Shown in pieces: positions 50,272 to 60,669 of a DNA stretch of 64,000 bases. The notes beneath the pieces were generated by a model. It searched no databases, had not been told where the DNA came from, and worked only from the letters and a program-made list of their open reading frames with translations. Both the position numbers and the translations under genes were made by a program. Where the stretch lies: positions 108,674-172,673 of the forward strand of contig NW_003314291.1 of NCBI RefSeq assembly GCF_000143415.4. Direction: 5' to 3'. The DNA is from Selaginella moellendorffii (Eukaryota; Streptophyta; Lycopodiopsida; Selaginellales; Selaginellaceae). The first letter of the stretch is position 1; each line of letters begins with the position of its first letter.

Positions 50272-51079
50272 ATGTCTTCCAAATATTTTAAATTTATATA
50301 TTCTTTGTGGTGGTTAGTGATACAGATTAATTCAAGCCCAGATGAGATTACATGGGGCCAAAACAATGTGTTATATGAAAATGAAATTGAATCTATACTT
50401 GATGGTTTTTATTTTCTTGTAAACTCAATACATACTTATAACAATAGATCAGGATTTATAATCAGTAATTTTCATTTGGTACCTATTGAGAGAGGAATTG
50501 TATGTGTTAGAATTGAGCGTTCAGAAGGAGAACTCCCAGAATGTATGAATAATGCATTTCCTGATGAAGAATATAGTGGTCATGTTTTACGTCAAGCATT
50601 TAGAAGAATTATAGACCGTAATACATTAGCAATACAAAGAGCACGTTCTACTTCTTGCAATATTGTAGCTTTAAATTATATGATTGGTTATGTTGTTATT
50701 CATTTAAGGCAACACCATGAATTAGATACAAATTTACTAGAATTGAAAAAATTAAATTCTTTCAAAAATAAAAAATGTCATCATAGAAAATCAGAATTAA
50801 TTGCAGGATTTTATAATAACAAAATATTTACTGATGACTTCTTACAATCACCAAATGGTAAGAATATACTTATAGTTGGATTAGATTGTAGAGTTTATCT
50901 TTATTCTGGAAAATATATTATATGGATATCCCTTATAAATATTATGGCCCATGCAAACTTATTCTTCAAAATGATGGAAATTTAGTTGTGTATACAAAAT
51001 TAAATAAGGTTATTTGGTCAATAAAAAAATATTGTCCAAAGCAACCAAATTGTTATTTATTTACATTTCTGAGTAAATG
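50272..51079 (+). pseudogene. AT-rich ORF with unknown N-terminal domain and frame-broken GNA-type lectin tail
   Basis: An intronless frame runs from the ATG at 50272 for 237 codons (stop 50983-50985). It starts with a possible signal peptide (residues 1-22, FIYSLWWLVIQIN). Residues about 25-165 are a well-formed but unrecognised region. From about residue 190 it matches the first subdomain of a GNA/bulb-type lectin (FLQSPNGKNILIVGLDC). The next subdomain, with an intact Q-x-D-x-N-x-V-x-Y site (QNDGNLVVY), continues in another frame from about 50938 to a stop at 51077-51079, so a frameshift lies near 50925-50940. An alternative is a short undetected intron or a sequencing error. Codons are far more AT-rich than in neighbouring genes. 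Function unknown; carbohydrate binding is likely for the tail. Confidence 0.55.
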
Positions 51080-51089
51080 ATTTTATGAT

Positions 51090-51290
51090 TAAAACTCCAT
51101 CTTTATTCTGTACGTTTGACTAAATGAGATTGTGCTGTACAAAGGAATTCATCTGCAAATCTCCTTGAAAGTATCAGAGATGCTACATTTGGTTGCGGAA
51201 TTGATCCAAACAAGATATCCTTAGCTGTAGTGCATCCATTTATTAATCCATTCATTCTAGCAAACTTTTCTTGAAGTTGATATTGTATCC
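51090..51290 (-). pseudogene. Truncated duplicate of the last exon of the RING-FYVE-SYLF gene
   Basis: Bases about 51095-51262 repeat 51370-51520, i.e. the 3' UTR and the last ~30 codons of the neighbouring minus-strand gene (TAKDILFGSIPQPN here, TAKDILFGSVPQPN there). An indel shifts the frame before the stop, and no upstream exons are present. It is a local partial duplication lying between the lectin-tailed ORF and the parent gene. Confidence 0.75.
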
Positions 51291-51420
51291 TCTCCTCAGA
51301 TAATTTTTAGTTATATGATTTACAGTAAATCTAAAATGAGGGAATCAGAAACTTCTATTCATAATCTTTATTCTGTACATTTGCCTAAATGATATATGAG
51401 ATTGTGCTGTACAAAGGAAT

Positions 51421-53136
51421 TCATCTGCAAAGCTCCTCGAGAGTATCATACAATGGAGAAGCAGCATTTGGTTGTGGCACGGATCCAAACAAGATATCCT
51501 TAGCTGTAACGCAGTTGTCCCCATAAAACGCACTATTCATTGCTTTGCGTGTTGCCACAACATTGCCTTCCAGAGAACATCCCAAGAACACACCTGTATA
51601 TGCAATGCAAAAGCTTGGCTAAAGAGCTCCAAATGTCACGACATACCTCTGCTGCAGCTATAAGTGTAACAAGCAGCCACACCTCCATCTCCAGTTCGCA
51701 AGTCGGCCTCGGCAACACGACCAACAGGTCCGGCAGCAACGCTGACTCCCGCTCCAATCGACAAATGAACGCGTCCTCCAAAAGCTTTCACTGTTGAATC
51801 GTTGCGCAGGACAATGATAAAGTCCGTGAGCTCCCCACCAAACTGAAAAAAAAAAAAACACGATCATGGAAGAAAAGCATGAAGAACAGACCAAAGAAAA
51901 ACAAAAGGAAAGGTCGCTTGCTTTACCTGTAAACCCCATCCCATGCCACACGAAGCAATCGCCGAGGGAGCTGACCAAGTGTTGTTCTGGAGACGAGCAA
52001 CCAAGAGCCCTGTGCCGACCTTGTAAGTAACACCCATGCCGGCTTTCACAACAGTGAGGATGGCTAGTCCCTTGGCATTCTTTAGAACCGTTGCTGGTAT
52101 AGTTCTCTCTGGTGCCAGCCTTCCAGCCTGATCGCTACATAAGTCTTGTAGAAAAAAGGAAGTAAGGCAGTGCGTACCTTGAGAAAATGCCGGAGTGTAT
52201 TCGTTGCCTTGTAGATTTCGTGCTCCATGGAGAGTCCCAGAGGACTATTCAGCCACGATCTCAAGCAGCTAGCGTCCGTGACGTCGTGAGTAGCAGTCTG
52301 GAAGGCATGGCTGACTTGAAGAGCAAGCAGCGTCTGCCCCGGTTCCAAGGCGCTTGCACAAGTGTCACACACTCGCTGAGGCTCCCGGACTCTAAACTTC
52401 GATGGCAGCAAGCTCCGCGCACTCGAGCAGCGGCCGCAGAAGATCTGGCCGCAGAACCGGCAGTGGTGGCGGCCACAGCTGAGAGCCTTGAAGCTGGTGG
52501 AGCACTGCATGCACGAGGTGGCGGAGCTGTCCGGGAGCCACTCCGGGGGCTCGGCCTCAAACACGGCCTTCATGACTTGGACGTCCTCGAGGAAGCTCGT
52601 CATTGCGTAGAGGCTCTGCTTCCTCCGGCTTTTCTTTGCTTCGCTTCTCCGGCCCGCCACCATCTTTCTCATTGTGGTGAAGAGCGCGCCGAGCTTCTTG
52701 TCCGGCGAGACGCTCACGCGGTCGCATCCATTCTCGTAGAGACCCTTCTCGTAATCGTCGATGTCCATGGGTGGCACGGACACCGGCACCCATTCCTCGA
52801 TCTCTTTGCAGAGGGGGCACAGTAATGGATGCGAGGAAAACGTTTGAGCCTGCCAGAAACATACATCACTGATCACTCTAGTGGACAATTCTCTCGAAAG
52901 AATCAAAAGAACTCTACCTTTCGCAAGCACTCCAGGCACAAGCTATGCCCGCAAGAGAGCGAGACCGGCCCTCCCCACATCACAAGGGATTCCTTACAAA
53001 CCGCGCAATTTGGGGGAAATCTCTCGTACCCCGCCGCAATCGGATCATCGTCCTCCTCCTCGTCATACACAGGCATCGCGGCAAAAAGATCCTCCGCCTG
53101 GTCGCATTGCCGATCCACCGGGGAACCCAGCTCCAT
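51421..53136 (-). CDS. RING-FYVE-SYLF endosomal protein (CFS1-like)
   Basis: Five exons: 53136-52918, 52849-52178, 52127-51927, 51842-51647 and 51593-51421; 486 residues. A canonical RING-HC finger (C44, C47, C62, H64, C67, C70, C84, C87) is split by intron 1. A FYVE finger spans about 177-238 with WLPD, RHHCR (200-204) and RVCDTC (232-237), the signature that binds phosphatidylinositol 3-phosphate on endosomes. A SYLF (YSC84) lipid- and actin-binding domain covers about 300-486 (TVLKNAKGLAIL, VGTGLLVARL, GGRVHLSIGAG). Arabidopsis CFS1 has the FYVE-SYLF pair and acts in endosomal sorting and autophagosome turnover. The added RING suggests ubiquitin-ligase activity; this is inferred. Three of the four introns are phase 0. 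The start is 82 bp from the divergent PPR gene start. Confidence 0.9.
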
Positions 53137-53218
53137 TCAAGAACCCTAAACTCCCGCCAAGAGCCCTAAAATTTCTTTTGAGTTTTATTTTAGGTATGCC
53201 CTGTTTGGGCATGAATGA
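53137..53218. promoter_or_regulatory. 82-bp divergent intergenic region
   Basis: Separates start codons of the RING-FYVE-SYLF gene (minus) and PPR gene 1 (plus). Contains two telo-box-like motifs (AACCCTAAAC and AGCCCTAAAA). With so little space the leaders must be very short or transcription starts must overlap, unless the true PPR start lies further downstream. Confidence 0.6.
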
Positions 53219-55039
53219 ATGCTCGGGCGATGGCGCCACGCTGCCGCGCGCCGCCGGATTCTCCATACCAGCGCGGCCGCCAGGTACTTCCTCTCGACAG
53301 CGATCTCCGATCAGAGCTCGCTGGAGGAGCTGGAAGCCCTGATTTCCAAGCTGGAGCGCGGCGAGGCAAATGCAACGCTGGAGGAGTACGCCGTACTGCT
53401 CAAGCACTGCGCCAACGCGAAATCTCTGCTGCTCGGCTGCCGCGTCCACGAGAATCTGGCAAGCAATGGCCACATCCCGGGCAGGTACCTGCGAAATCTC
53501 ATCATCGAGATGTATGGCAAATGCGGCAGCCCCGGCAAAGCTCTGGCAGTCTTCCAGACGATCCTCAACCCCAACGTCTTCTCCTACACGATGCTCCTCC
53601 TCGCCTATGGCCAGAATAGGATGGAGAAGGAGGCGCTGGAAGCTTTCAAGCTCATGGATCTGGATGGCGTTTTTCCCAGCGAGGTAACTTTCATGAACGC
53701 GCTAGCAGTGTGCTCGAGGCTGGGAAATCTCCGCGACGCGAGAGCTCTCCACTGCTGCCTGGTTGGAAGTGGGATGGAAGAGAGCGTCGTGCTCCAGACC
53801 GCCGTGTGTAGCATGTACACTGGATGCTCGCGGCTCGACCTCGCAAAGCAAGTCTTCAACCAGATGGTGGAGAGGTCTGTAGTGACTTGGAATGCGATGC
53901 TCACGGCTTACGCTCGTAATGGTCTAGGCAGGGAAGCGATGGAGCTCTTCTGGAGGATGGAGCAGGATGGATCCAAGGCGGACCACGTAACTTTCCTATG
54001 CTTGATCGAGATCAGCGAGGTGCTGGGCGATCTAGAACAGGTACCGAGAGTCCAGCAGCGTGTTCACGAGATGGGATATGACTCGACTCTCTCTGTCCAG
54101 ACGTGTATCCTCAGCTTCTACGGCAAGCACGGCAACATCCGCGACGCGAGAAGCTTGTTTGAGGCACTGGAAACGAGGAACTCCGTGTGCTGGAACGCGA
54201 TAATTGGGATCTACGCGCAGCACGGGTTTGGAGAAGAGGCTATGGCGCTCTACCAGAGGATGAAGGCCGAGAAGGTGGTGAAGCCGGACGAGGTTACTTT
54301 CATCAACGTTCTCAACGCCTGTGCCAACCTCGGGGAGCTGAGAATCGGGAAGATGGTCCACGAGGACATCTCCTACCATGGCCTGGATGGAGATATCATC
54401 CTTCTCAACGCGCTGCTCAACATGTATGGACGGTGTGGAAGCTTGAAGCTGGCGAGAGAGGTCTTCGACAGTATGAGCCCGAGGATTGGGAGCTCCTGGA
54501 CGGTGATGATGACGCAGTACGCGGAGCACGGGCAGGGACTGGTTGCTCTCGACTTGTTCCGGGACATGCACATCGAGGGGCTCAAGATGGACGACATAAC
54601 TTTCGTCATCATCCTCTCGGTTTGCAGCCACCTTGGGCTTCTCCGCGAGGGACGAGATCTGTTCGTGTCTCTCCAGCAGGACTTTGGCATCCATTACCTG
54701 AGCGAGCACTATGGCTGCGTCGTGGATCTGCTTGCTCGTGCCGGGATGCTGGATGTGGCCGAGGAGTTTTTGGAGCGGCTTCCTGCGATGCAGTTCTCTC
54801 CGGTTCACTGGACTTCGCTGCTCACCTCTTGCCGAGCTCACGGCGATGTGGAGCGAGGGACGAGAGCTGCTATGCTGCTGTTTGAGCTGGATCCCCAAGA
54901 CAGTGGAACGTACGCCATCCTGGAGCAGCTGTACACGAACGCTGGCCGGTGGGACGATCTGGCCGAGCTGGCGAAGATTATGCGAGCCAGGGGAATACGC
55001 TTGCGAGCTCCTCCAGTGGAAGAAGACCTTTTCGGCTAA
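53219..55039 (+). CDS. PPR protein 1 (PLS/E type), probably organellar
   Basis: Intronless, 606 residues. The N-terminus (MLGRWRHAAARRRILHTSAAAR) is Arg/Ala/Ser-rich without acids, like a mitochondrial or plastid transit peptide. From about residue 60 on, tandem pentatricopeptide repeats of P, L and S types follow (recognisable units: NLIIEMYGKCGSPGKALAVF, VVTWNAMLTAYARNGLGREA, SVCWNAIIGIYAQHGFGEEA). The end (HYGCVVDLLARAGMLDVAEE, WTSLLTSCRAHGDVERG) is E-type; no DYW deaminase domain follows. The family binds organellar RNA, often as site-recognition factors for C-to-U editing. The target is unknown. The ATG at 53219 is the first in frame. Confidence 0.9.
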   Translation: MLGRWRHAAARRRILHTSAAARYFLSTAISDQSSLEELEALISKLERGEANATLEEYAVLLKHCANAKSLLLGCRVHENLASNGHIPGRYLRNLIIEMYGKCGSPGKALAVFQTILNPNVFSYTMLLLAYGQNRMEKEALEAFKLMDLDGVFPSEVTFMNALAVCSRLGNLRDARALHCCLVGSGMEESVVLQTAVCSMYTGCSRLDLAKQVFNQMVERSVVTWNAMLTAYARNGLGREAMELFWRMEQDGSKADHVTFLCLIEISEVLGDLEQVPRVQQRVHEMGYDSTLSVQTCILSFYGKHGNIRDARSLFEALETRNSVCWNAIIGIYAQHGFGEEAMALYQRMKAEKVVKPDEVTFINVLNACANLGELRIGKMVHEDISYHGLDGDIILLNALLNMYGRCGSLKLAREVFDSMSPRIGSSWTVMMTQYAEHGQGLVALDLFRDMHIEGLKMDDITFVIILSVCSHLGLLREGRDLFVSLQQDFGIHYLSEHYGCVVDLLARAGMLDVAEEFLERLPAMQFSPVHWTSLLTSCRAHGDVERGTRAAMLLFELDPQDSGTYAILEQLYTNAGRWDDLAELAKIMRARGIRLRAPPVEEDLFG

Positions 55040-55140
55040 AGCTCGGTTCGTGGTTAGTTTCTTTGTTCTCGTCCAACTAATCAGGATAGTTTTTCCAGGT
55101 TGATTGGAACTGGCCTGCATGGAAGTTGTGCAATGAGCAG

Positions 55141-57602
55141 ATGAGAGCGGTGCACTGCGCAACACAGTGGATCAACAAACAAAGAAGGTTCTCGGCACTA
55201 GTGCGAGAGCTCCACCAGCTTGTCCACGAGCTAGAGCAATCCAAGACTGTTCCCAGCGAGTCAGTTTACATCGATCTCTTGATACGTTGCGGGGAGGCAA
55301 ACGCAGCTGCCGAAGGGAGGCGAGTGTTTGCCCACTACGCACTCGCAGAAAATGGCAAGTCATCGACGAGGCTTCGAAACCGCTACATCAGCATGCTGGG
55401 AAAGTGTGGCTGCACCGAAGAAGCCCGGCGAGAGTTTGACAGCATTGAGGACAAGGATGCTTTCTCCTGGAACATCATGATAACGGCTTATGCCCAGTCC
55501 GGGCATAACTTCCAGGCACTGGGTCTCTTGTGGGTGATGGACTTGGAAGGCAAGAAGCCAAGCTACATCACTTTCATCTCCATCCTTCGGGCCTGTAGCT
55601 GTGAAGAGCTCATAGCTCATGGGATCCGAGTTTACAATCGGGCAGTGGCGGAGGGACTGGAGTCTCACGTCAGGCTGGCTACCGCAGCTCAGAGCATGTT
55701 TGGGAGATGTGGGATGGTTCAAGACGCCAGGAGACTGTTCGAAGCCGTCGAAGTGAGGGATATCATAGCCTGGAACTCGATGATCTCGGCCTATGCTCAG
55801 TGCGGTCACCTCGACGAAGTTGTGCTGCTGTTTAGAAGGATGGGACTGGAGGGTGAGAAAGCTTCCAAGGCAACGTTGGTCAGTGTGCTGGATGCTTGCA
55901 CAAGAAAGAAGAACTTGGCGATGGGTCGGCTGGTACATCGCTGTGTTTCCGAGAGCAAGCTGGCACAAGATGTTATGGTGGTGACGTGCTTGGTTAGCAT
56001 GTATGGGAAATGCGGTAGCTTTCGAGACGCCATGTCCGCTTTCCAGAGCTTGTGCTCTCCGGATTTGGTTGCCTGGAACGCGATCATACAGGCTTGCAGC
56101 GAGCACGAGAAACACAGGGAGGCGTTTCAGATGTTCGCGAAGCTGGATTGCGAAGGCCACACACCGAGCGAGAGCACCTACATGAGTATAATCAACGCGT
56201 GCTCGACCTCAGCGGCAGCTTTACATGGAGAAGCTATCCATGGCCTCCTCGAGTGCTCGAACTCATTCTCCGACCTCGTCAAAGGTGCGCTCGCGAAGAT
56301 GTACATCAAGTGTGGCAAGCTGGAACAGGCCAGGTACGTGTTTGAGCAGCAGAGTTTCAAGGATTTGATCTCGTGGACGTCAATGATCGTGGCTTATGCG
56401 CAGAATGGAGACGATGCTCAAGCGATGCTTATGTTTCACAGGCTTGACTTGGAAGGCTTCAAGCCGGATCGGGTGACTTTTCTCGGTGCTCTAGACGGCT
56501 GCTCGAGTCTAGCGGAAGGGAAGCAGCTCCACGCTCGTCTTTTGGAAACGGTTCACGTCACGGACATGCAAGCTACAGCTCTCATTTGCATGTATGCAAA
56601 GTGTGGGAGCTTTGAGGATGCCAGGGAAGTCTTCGAGAGGATGAGCAGCAAAACCAACACCTCTGCCTGGACTGCCATGACCGCAACGTGTTCCCAGCAC
56701 GGGAAGCACAAAGAGGCAGTGCAAACATTCCAGCAGATGGAGCTGGAAGGTTTGAGAGCCAACGAGATCACCTTCATCAGCGTTCTCGACGCTTGTGCCA
56801 GCGCTTCAAATCTAAAGCAGGGAAGACTGATCCACCAGAGGCTAGTTTCCAGCGGCTACTCGGCTGACGAGTTTATCAGCAACTCCATCGTCAACATGTA
56901 CGGGAGGTGCGGGAGCCTGAAAGAAGCGAGAGGAGAGTTTGAGGTGATGCCCGTGAAGAACATGGTTACCTGGAGCACACTCGTCGGTGCTTACGCTCAA
57001 CACGGCCACATCGAGGAGGCAAAGCAGCTCTTTTTCCTCATGCAGCTGGATGGCTTCGACCCCGACGACGCGATCTTTGTAAGCGTGCTCTCGGCGTGTA
57101 GCCACGCAGGACTAGTCGAAGAGAGCAGGAGTTTGTTCATCTCCATGGCTGGTAAGTTGTGCTTCGTTCTTGTCTCTTCCAGACTGACTGGTTTTGCTTT
57201 CTTTGTATAGGGGACTATGGAGTTAGCTTTGGAAACGAGCACTATGGTTGCTTCCTCGACGTTCTGGGAAGAGCAGGACGTTTGGAGGACGCCGAGGATA
57301 TGATTTGCAACATGCCGTTTGAGCCGAGTGGAGCACAGTGGCTGAGCCTCATGTGTGCCTGCAAAACGCACAGCGACATCGCTCGAGCACTGCGGGTGAC
57401 AAACTACATCAACCATTTCGCTCCAGACAAGAAGACGCAGTCGTGCATGCTCCTGTCCAACACGTACGCTGCCTGGGGGCTATGGGCCGACGCCGAGAGG
57501 GTCCGTGCCATCGGCCTTGCTACTCGGGCAGGAGACGAGAGAGCGCTCGAAGAGTTTTTCGAGGAACTCGAACTCGAACAAAAAGCAGCTGCCGAGACAT
57601 GA
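55141..57602 (+). CDS. PPR protein 2 (PLS/E type)
   Basis: Exons 55141-57151 and 57211-57602 (59-bp GT-AG intron, phase 1) give 800 residues. Many PPR units are visible (for example DAFSWNIMITAYAQSGHNFQ, DIIAWNSMISAYAQCGHLDE, NMVTWSTLVGAYAQHGHIEE) and an E-type end (HYGCFLDVLGRAGRLEDAED). There is no DYW domain. The last ~30 residues are acidic (FFEELELEQKAAAET). The N-terminus (MRAVHCATQWINKQRRFSALVREL) is basic and fits an organellar transit peptide. It lies 101 bp after PPR gene 1 in the same orientation. The spacer has an intron-like GTTAGT...TTTTTCCAG stretch (55053-55099) that may be a leader intron of this gene. Confidence 0.88.
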
Positions 57603-58272
57603 TGACAAGTTTCAGGACTTCTCCATTGCGAGAACAATGCCAGGGAGCTGCTGCGCTCCAAATTCTCTCGACAGCATCGTCGACCCGGGAAACGAAACGG
57701 TGACGTAGGTGTTGTAGGGGTGACGCGGCCATCCTTGGCGGTCCAGATGTGAACCCAGTAGCTCGCCACCTCGGCCTTCGACCACTGTCGCCACCACCGA
57801 CGGCGTTTGACGTTCCAGACCTCTGAGGTGTCAAAACTATATAGCTGTGGACGTAGATCCAAAAGCGCATCACGTAAAGTTGTCACGCGATCTTGATCAA
57901 ACCTCGGCGAGCAGGACTTTTGGTACAGATATGGAGATTTCTCCTCTGCTCCTCAAAAGCCGTGAAAAGTTCGAAGACTTGGAGAAAGAACAGCTGCTTG
58001 TCGTTTACTTGACACGCTCAAAGCTGCCTCACATTGGTTATCTTCAGAATCTAATCGTCTGGAAAAGGTTGTTACAGACGAAACCAAAACTTACTTATCA
58101 AGATGGAACTAGACTTGTGCCTGCTTGCATACATTCGATCAGTTTTCGAAAACGAAGCTTGGTCATACCTGGGATCTCATGACGTAACTTGTGATCACGC
58201 GATCTCGATCGTGAAGACTTTTTCCAGATCTTCCGCCTGTTGTCTCTTGCGTAATGTTTAAAAACTCTCTTA
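57603..58272. other. Convergent spacer with possible minus-strand relic
   Basis: Lies between the 3' ends of PPR gene 2 and the helicase gene. On the minus strand, about 57870-57610 reads like protein in two frames (SKAEVASYWVHIWTAKDG, then a shifted frame with YNTYVTVSFPG), suggesting a frame-broken relic I cannot assign. Bases 57885-58050 and 58190-58330 share loosely similar motifs (CACGCGATCT(T/C)GATC, CTGC(T/C)GCTTGTCGT), an old local duplication. Confidence 0.35.
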
Positions 58273-60669
58273 TCAAAACTTGGAAAACTGCCGCTTGTCG
58301 TCTTCGCGTCGTTTCCCGTAAGGATTACTTGCGCCAAACTTGTGCCCGGAACTCTTCCTCTCCTTGCCTTGTTTGCGAAACTTGGCGGCGCTGCTATCGA
58401 TGCTGAGATTGTTTATCTTTGGTGGACAGCTAAAGCCAAAGGACGCTGCGACTGCCTGCAAAGTTTTGCAAACGAGCACTTACGTGCACAACAGAGAAAG
58501 CTTTAGAAAAAAATACCTGTAAGTCAAGCCTGTGGACGTTGAAGGCATCTTTCATGGCATGCGAATTGTACGCCATGATATACGACCTGTATGCGTCGCG
58601 CGCTGACCTGTGAAGATTATAATTTTTGCCTATCAGGTTTTCCTGCCAAGAAGTTTGAACATATAGGTTAAAATCCATCTTTTCCATCGTCTTCTTACCA
58701 GCTGCGATTGCACATTCGCGATCTTATTTTCTGGAAACATGTATTCATTTAGAGGGACCTTCGCCATCTGAAACACAACAGAGATTCTAGACGAATGCAC
58801 GCAGGAAGATCAATATCTCACCGTGAGATAACGTTTAAATCCCAGCTCCTCTGGGGTTAGAAACAGTAAAGCTCGTCCACGACCGCTCTCACCTCTCGCA
58901 GTACGACCAACTCTGTGAATATATTCCTGTCGTAAAAACAATTTAGAGAAGAAAAAAGTTAACGCTCGTTTACCTTTGGATCATCCGGAGGGTCGTATTG
59001 GATAATCCAGTCCTGCAGGAGAGATTGAATACAGACAATTACAGGAAGGTTTTGGAAAAACTTACCACAGCCGGTATATCAAGGCCACGAGCAGCAACAT
59101 CGGTACAAAGAAGTATACCCTTCTCCGCATTGCAGAACTCAAAGTACGTGTTAGTGCGCTTTTGTTGCTTTTGTTTGCCATGAATATCAAGGCATGGTAT
59201 ATCGATGAAGTTTAGAAGTTCCCCGTGGAATTTCACTGAATTGCAAGAGGAAAAGAACACCATAACCTGCAAAAATAAATGGCTAAGTGATGTGTTCCGT
59301 TTAGTCCAAAGAATACCTTTTTCTTGAGGTTCTTTTTCAAGAACGTAAACAGAAGAAGGAACCGCTTGTCGGTCTTCACAACACAGTAGCCCTGTTCCAA
59401 GCCTTCTACTGTAGCCTGTAAAGAGTGACCTTTCAGGACTTCTTTAACAACATGAGTTTAATACCTTGCTTCTCTCATCGTCCACTCCGATGTATATAGG
59501 AGCTTTCTTGAAAGAAAGTTTGGCCAAGTCTTCCACCTAAGCTTCCAAGAAATACAGATTAGAATCTTCTTAGCTGTTATGGCTACTGCTTACTTTTGTC
59601 GTTTGAGTGGCAGAAAAAAGGACAGTTTGTCGCTCCTGCATGAAATTCTTGTGACACCCAAAGATACAGTACCCATGCTTACTTTCGGTAGGAGCTTGAT
59701 GATCTGTTTCATATCCTCCTCAAAGCCAATTTCCAAGATGCGATCTGCCTCGTCAATCACAAGGCACTGACAGAAAAGTAAGAGAGAATACCACAATAGT
59801 AATAAAAAAAGAAACTAACCTGCAAATTCTTGAACAGAAAACCCTTCGTGTTTTGAAGATGATCCAGAAGCCTTCCTGGAGTAGAAACGAGTAGATTCAC
59901 TCCTTTCTTCAACGCTTCTGCCTCTACGTTTCGTTTCACTCCTCCCATAACAATCCCGTGGGTTTGGCTATGGTGTTTCATCAACTTCCTCGCAACTCCA
60001 TATATCTATCCAGAAAAAAAGCTTTAGAAACCCGTAAGAAAGCTGGAAGAATCCTTACTTGCATCGCCAGCTCTCTCGTAGGAGATATGATCAAAACGCC
60101 AGTTCCATTCCGTGGCATGAAACGAGCATGGTAGAGTAGCTCCACAGCCGGAACCAGAAAAGCAAGCGTTTTGCCGGAGCCAGTCCTTGCGGCTCCGAGA
60201 ACATCTCGTCCCTTGAGCAGCTCTGGGATTGATCTCGATTGAATCTACAAAAGAAAAAGCTTTGTCGCTAAGGAAGCAAGAAAAAGAAGAGAAAAAAGAC
60301 CTCAGTCATGTTCGTGAACCCGATCTCTGCAATCGCATTCTTCGTAGGCTCCGACAGTGGCAGCGCTCCAAACTTCATGCTGCTCATCATACCATTCACA
60401 AGCACAGTGCCTTCCACCACCTCCGGATCCTTCGCAACCTCCTCCGACTCCAAATCCCTCTCATCCTCCTCAACCTCCTCTCCAATTCCCTCCCCATTTT
60501 CCTTCTCAATTCCAGGCTCTAGAATCCCGCCCTGCTCCTCCTGTCCCTTCTTCCTCTTCCTCACCCTCTTCCTCGACGCATTCTCCCGCGTACCTGCAAT
60601 CTTCGTCTCGATCCTCTTGAACGCTCCCTTCCTCGCCTTGAGCGCCTTGGGCGCGCCCGCCATCGCCAT
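58273..60669 (-). CDS. DEAD-box ATP-dependent RNA helicase, Has1/DDX18 type (plant RH27/RH51 group)
   Basis: Thirteen exons: 60669-60301, 60244-60059, 60005-59820, 59766-59683, 59635-59594, 59536-59465, 59415-59317, 59266-59066, 59012-58974, 58926-58822, 58767-58699, 58642-58517 and 58455-58273; 586 residues. All motifs are intact: Q motif (Gln125), TGSGKT (Lys148), PTRELA, DEAD (252-255), SAT (283-285), RGLD (406-409), HRVGRTAR (430-437). The basic/acidic N-terminal extension and C-terminal Lys/Arg tail are typical of nucleolar members. Yeast Has1 and human DDX18 act in pre-rRNA processing, so a nucleolar ribosome-biogenesis role is expected. All twelve introns are GT-AG and phase 0. Two in-frame ATGs open the protein (MAMAG); the first is used here. 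Confidence 0.95.
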
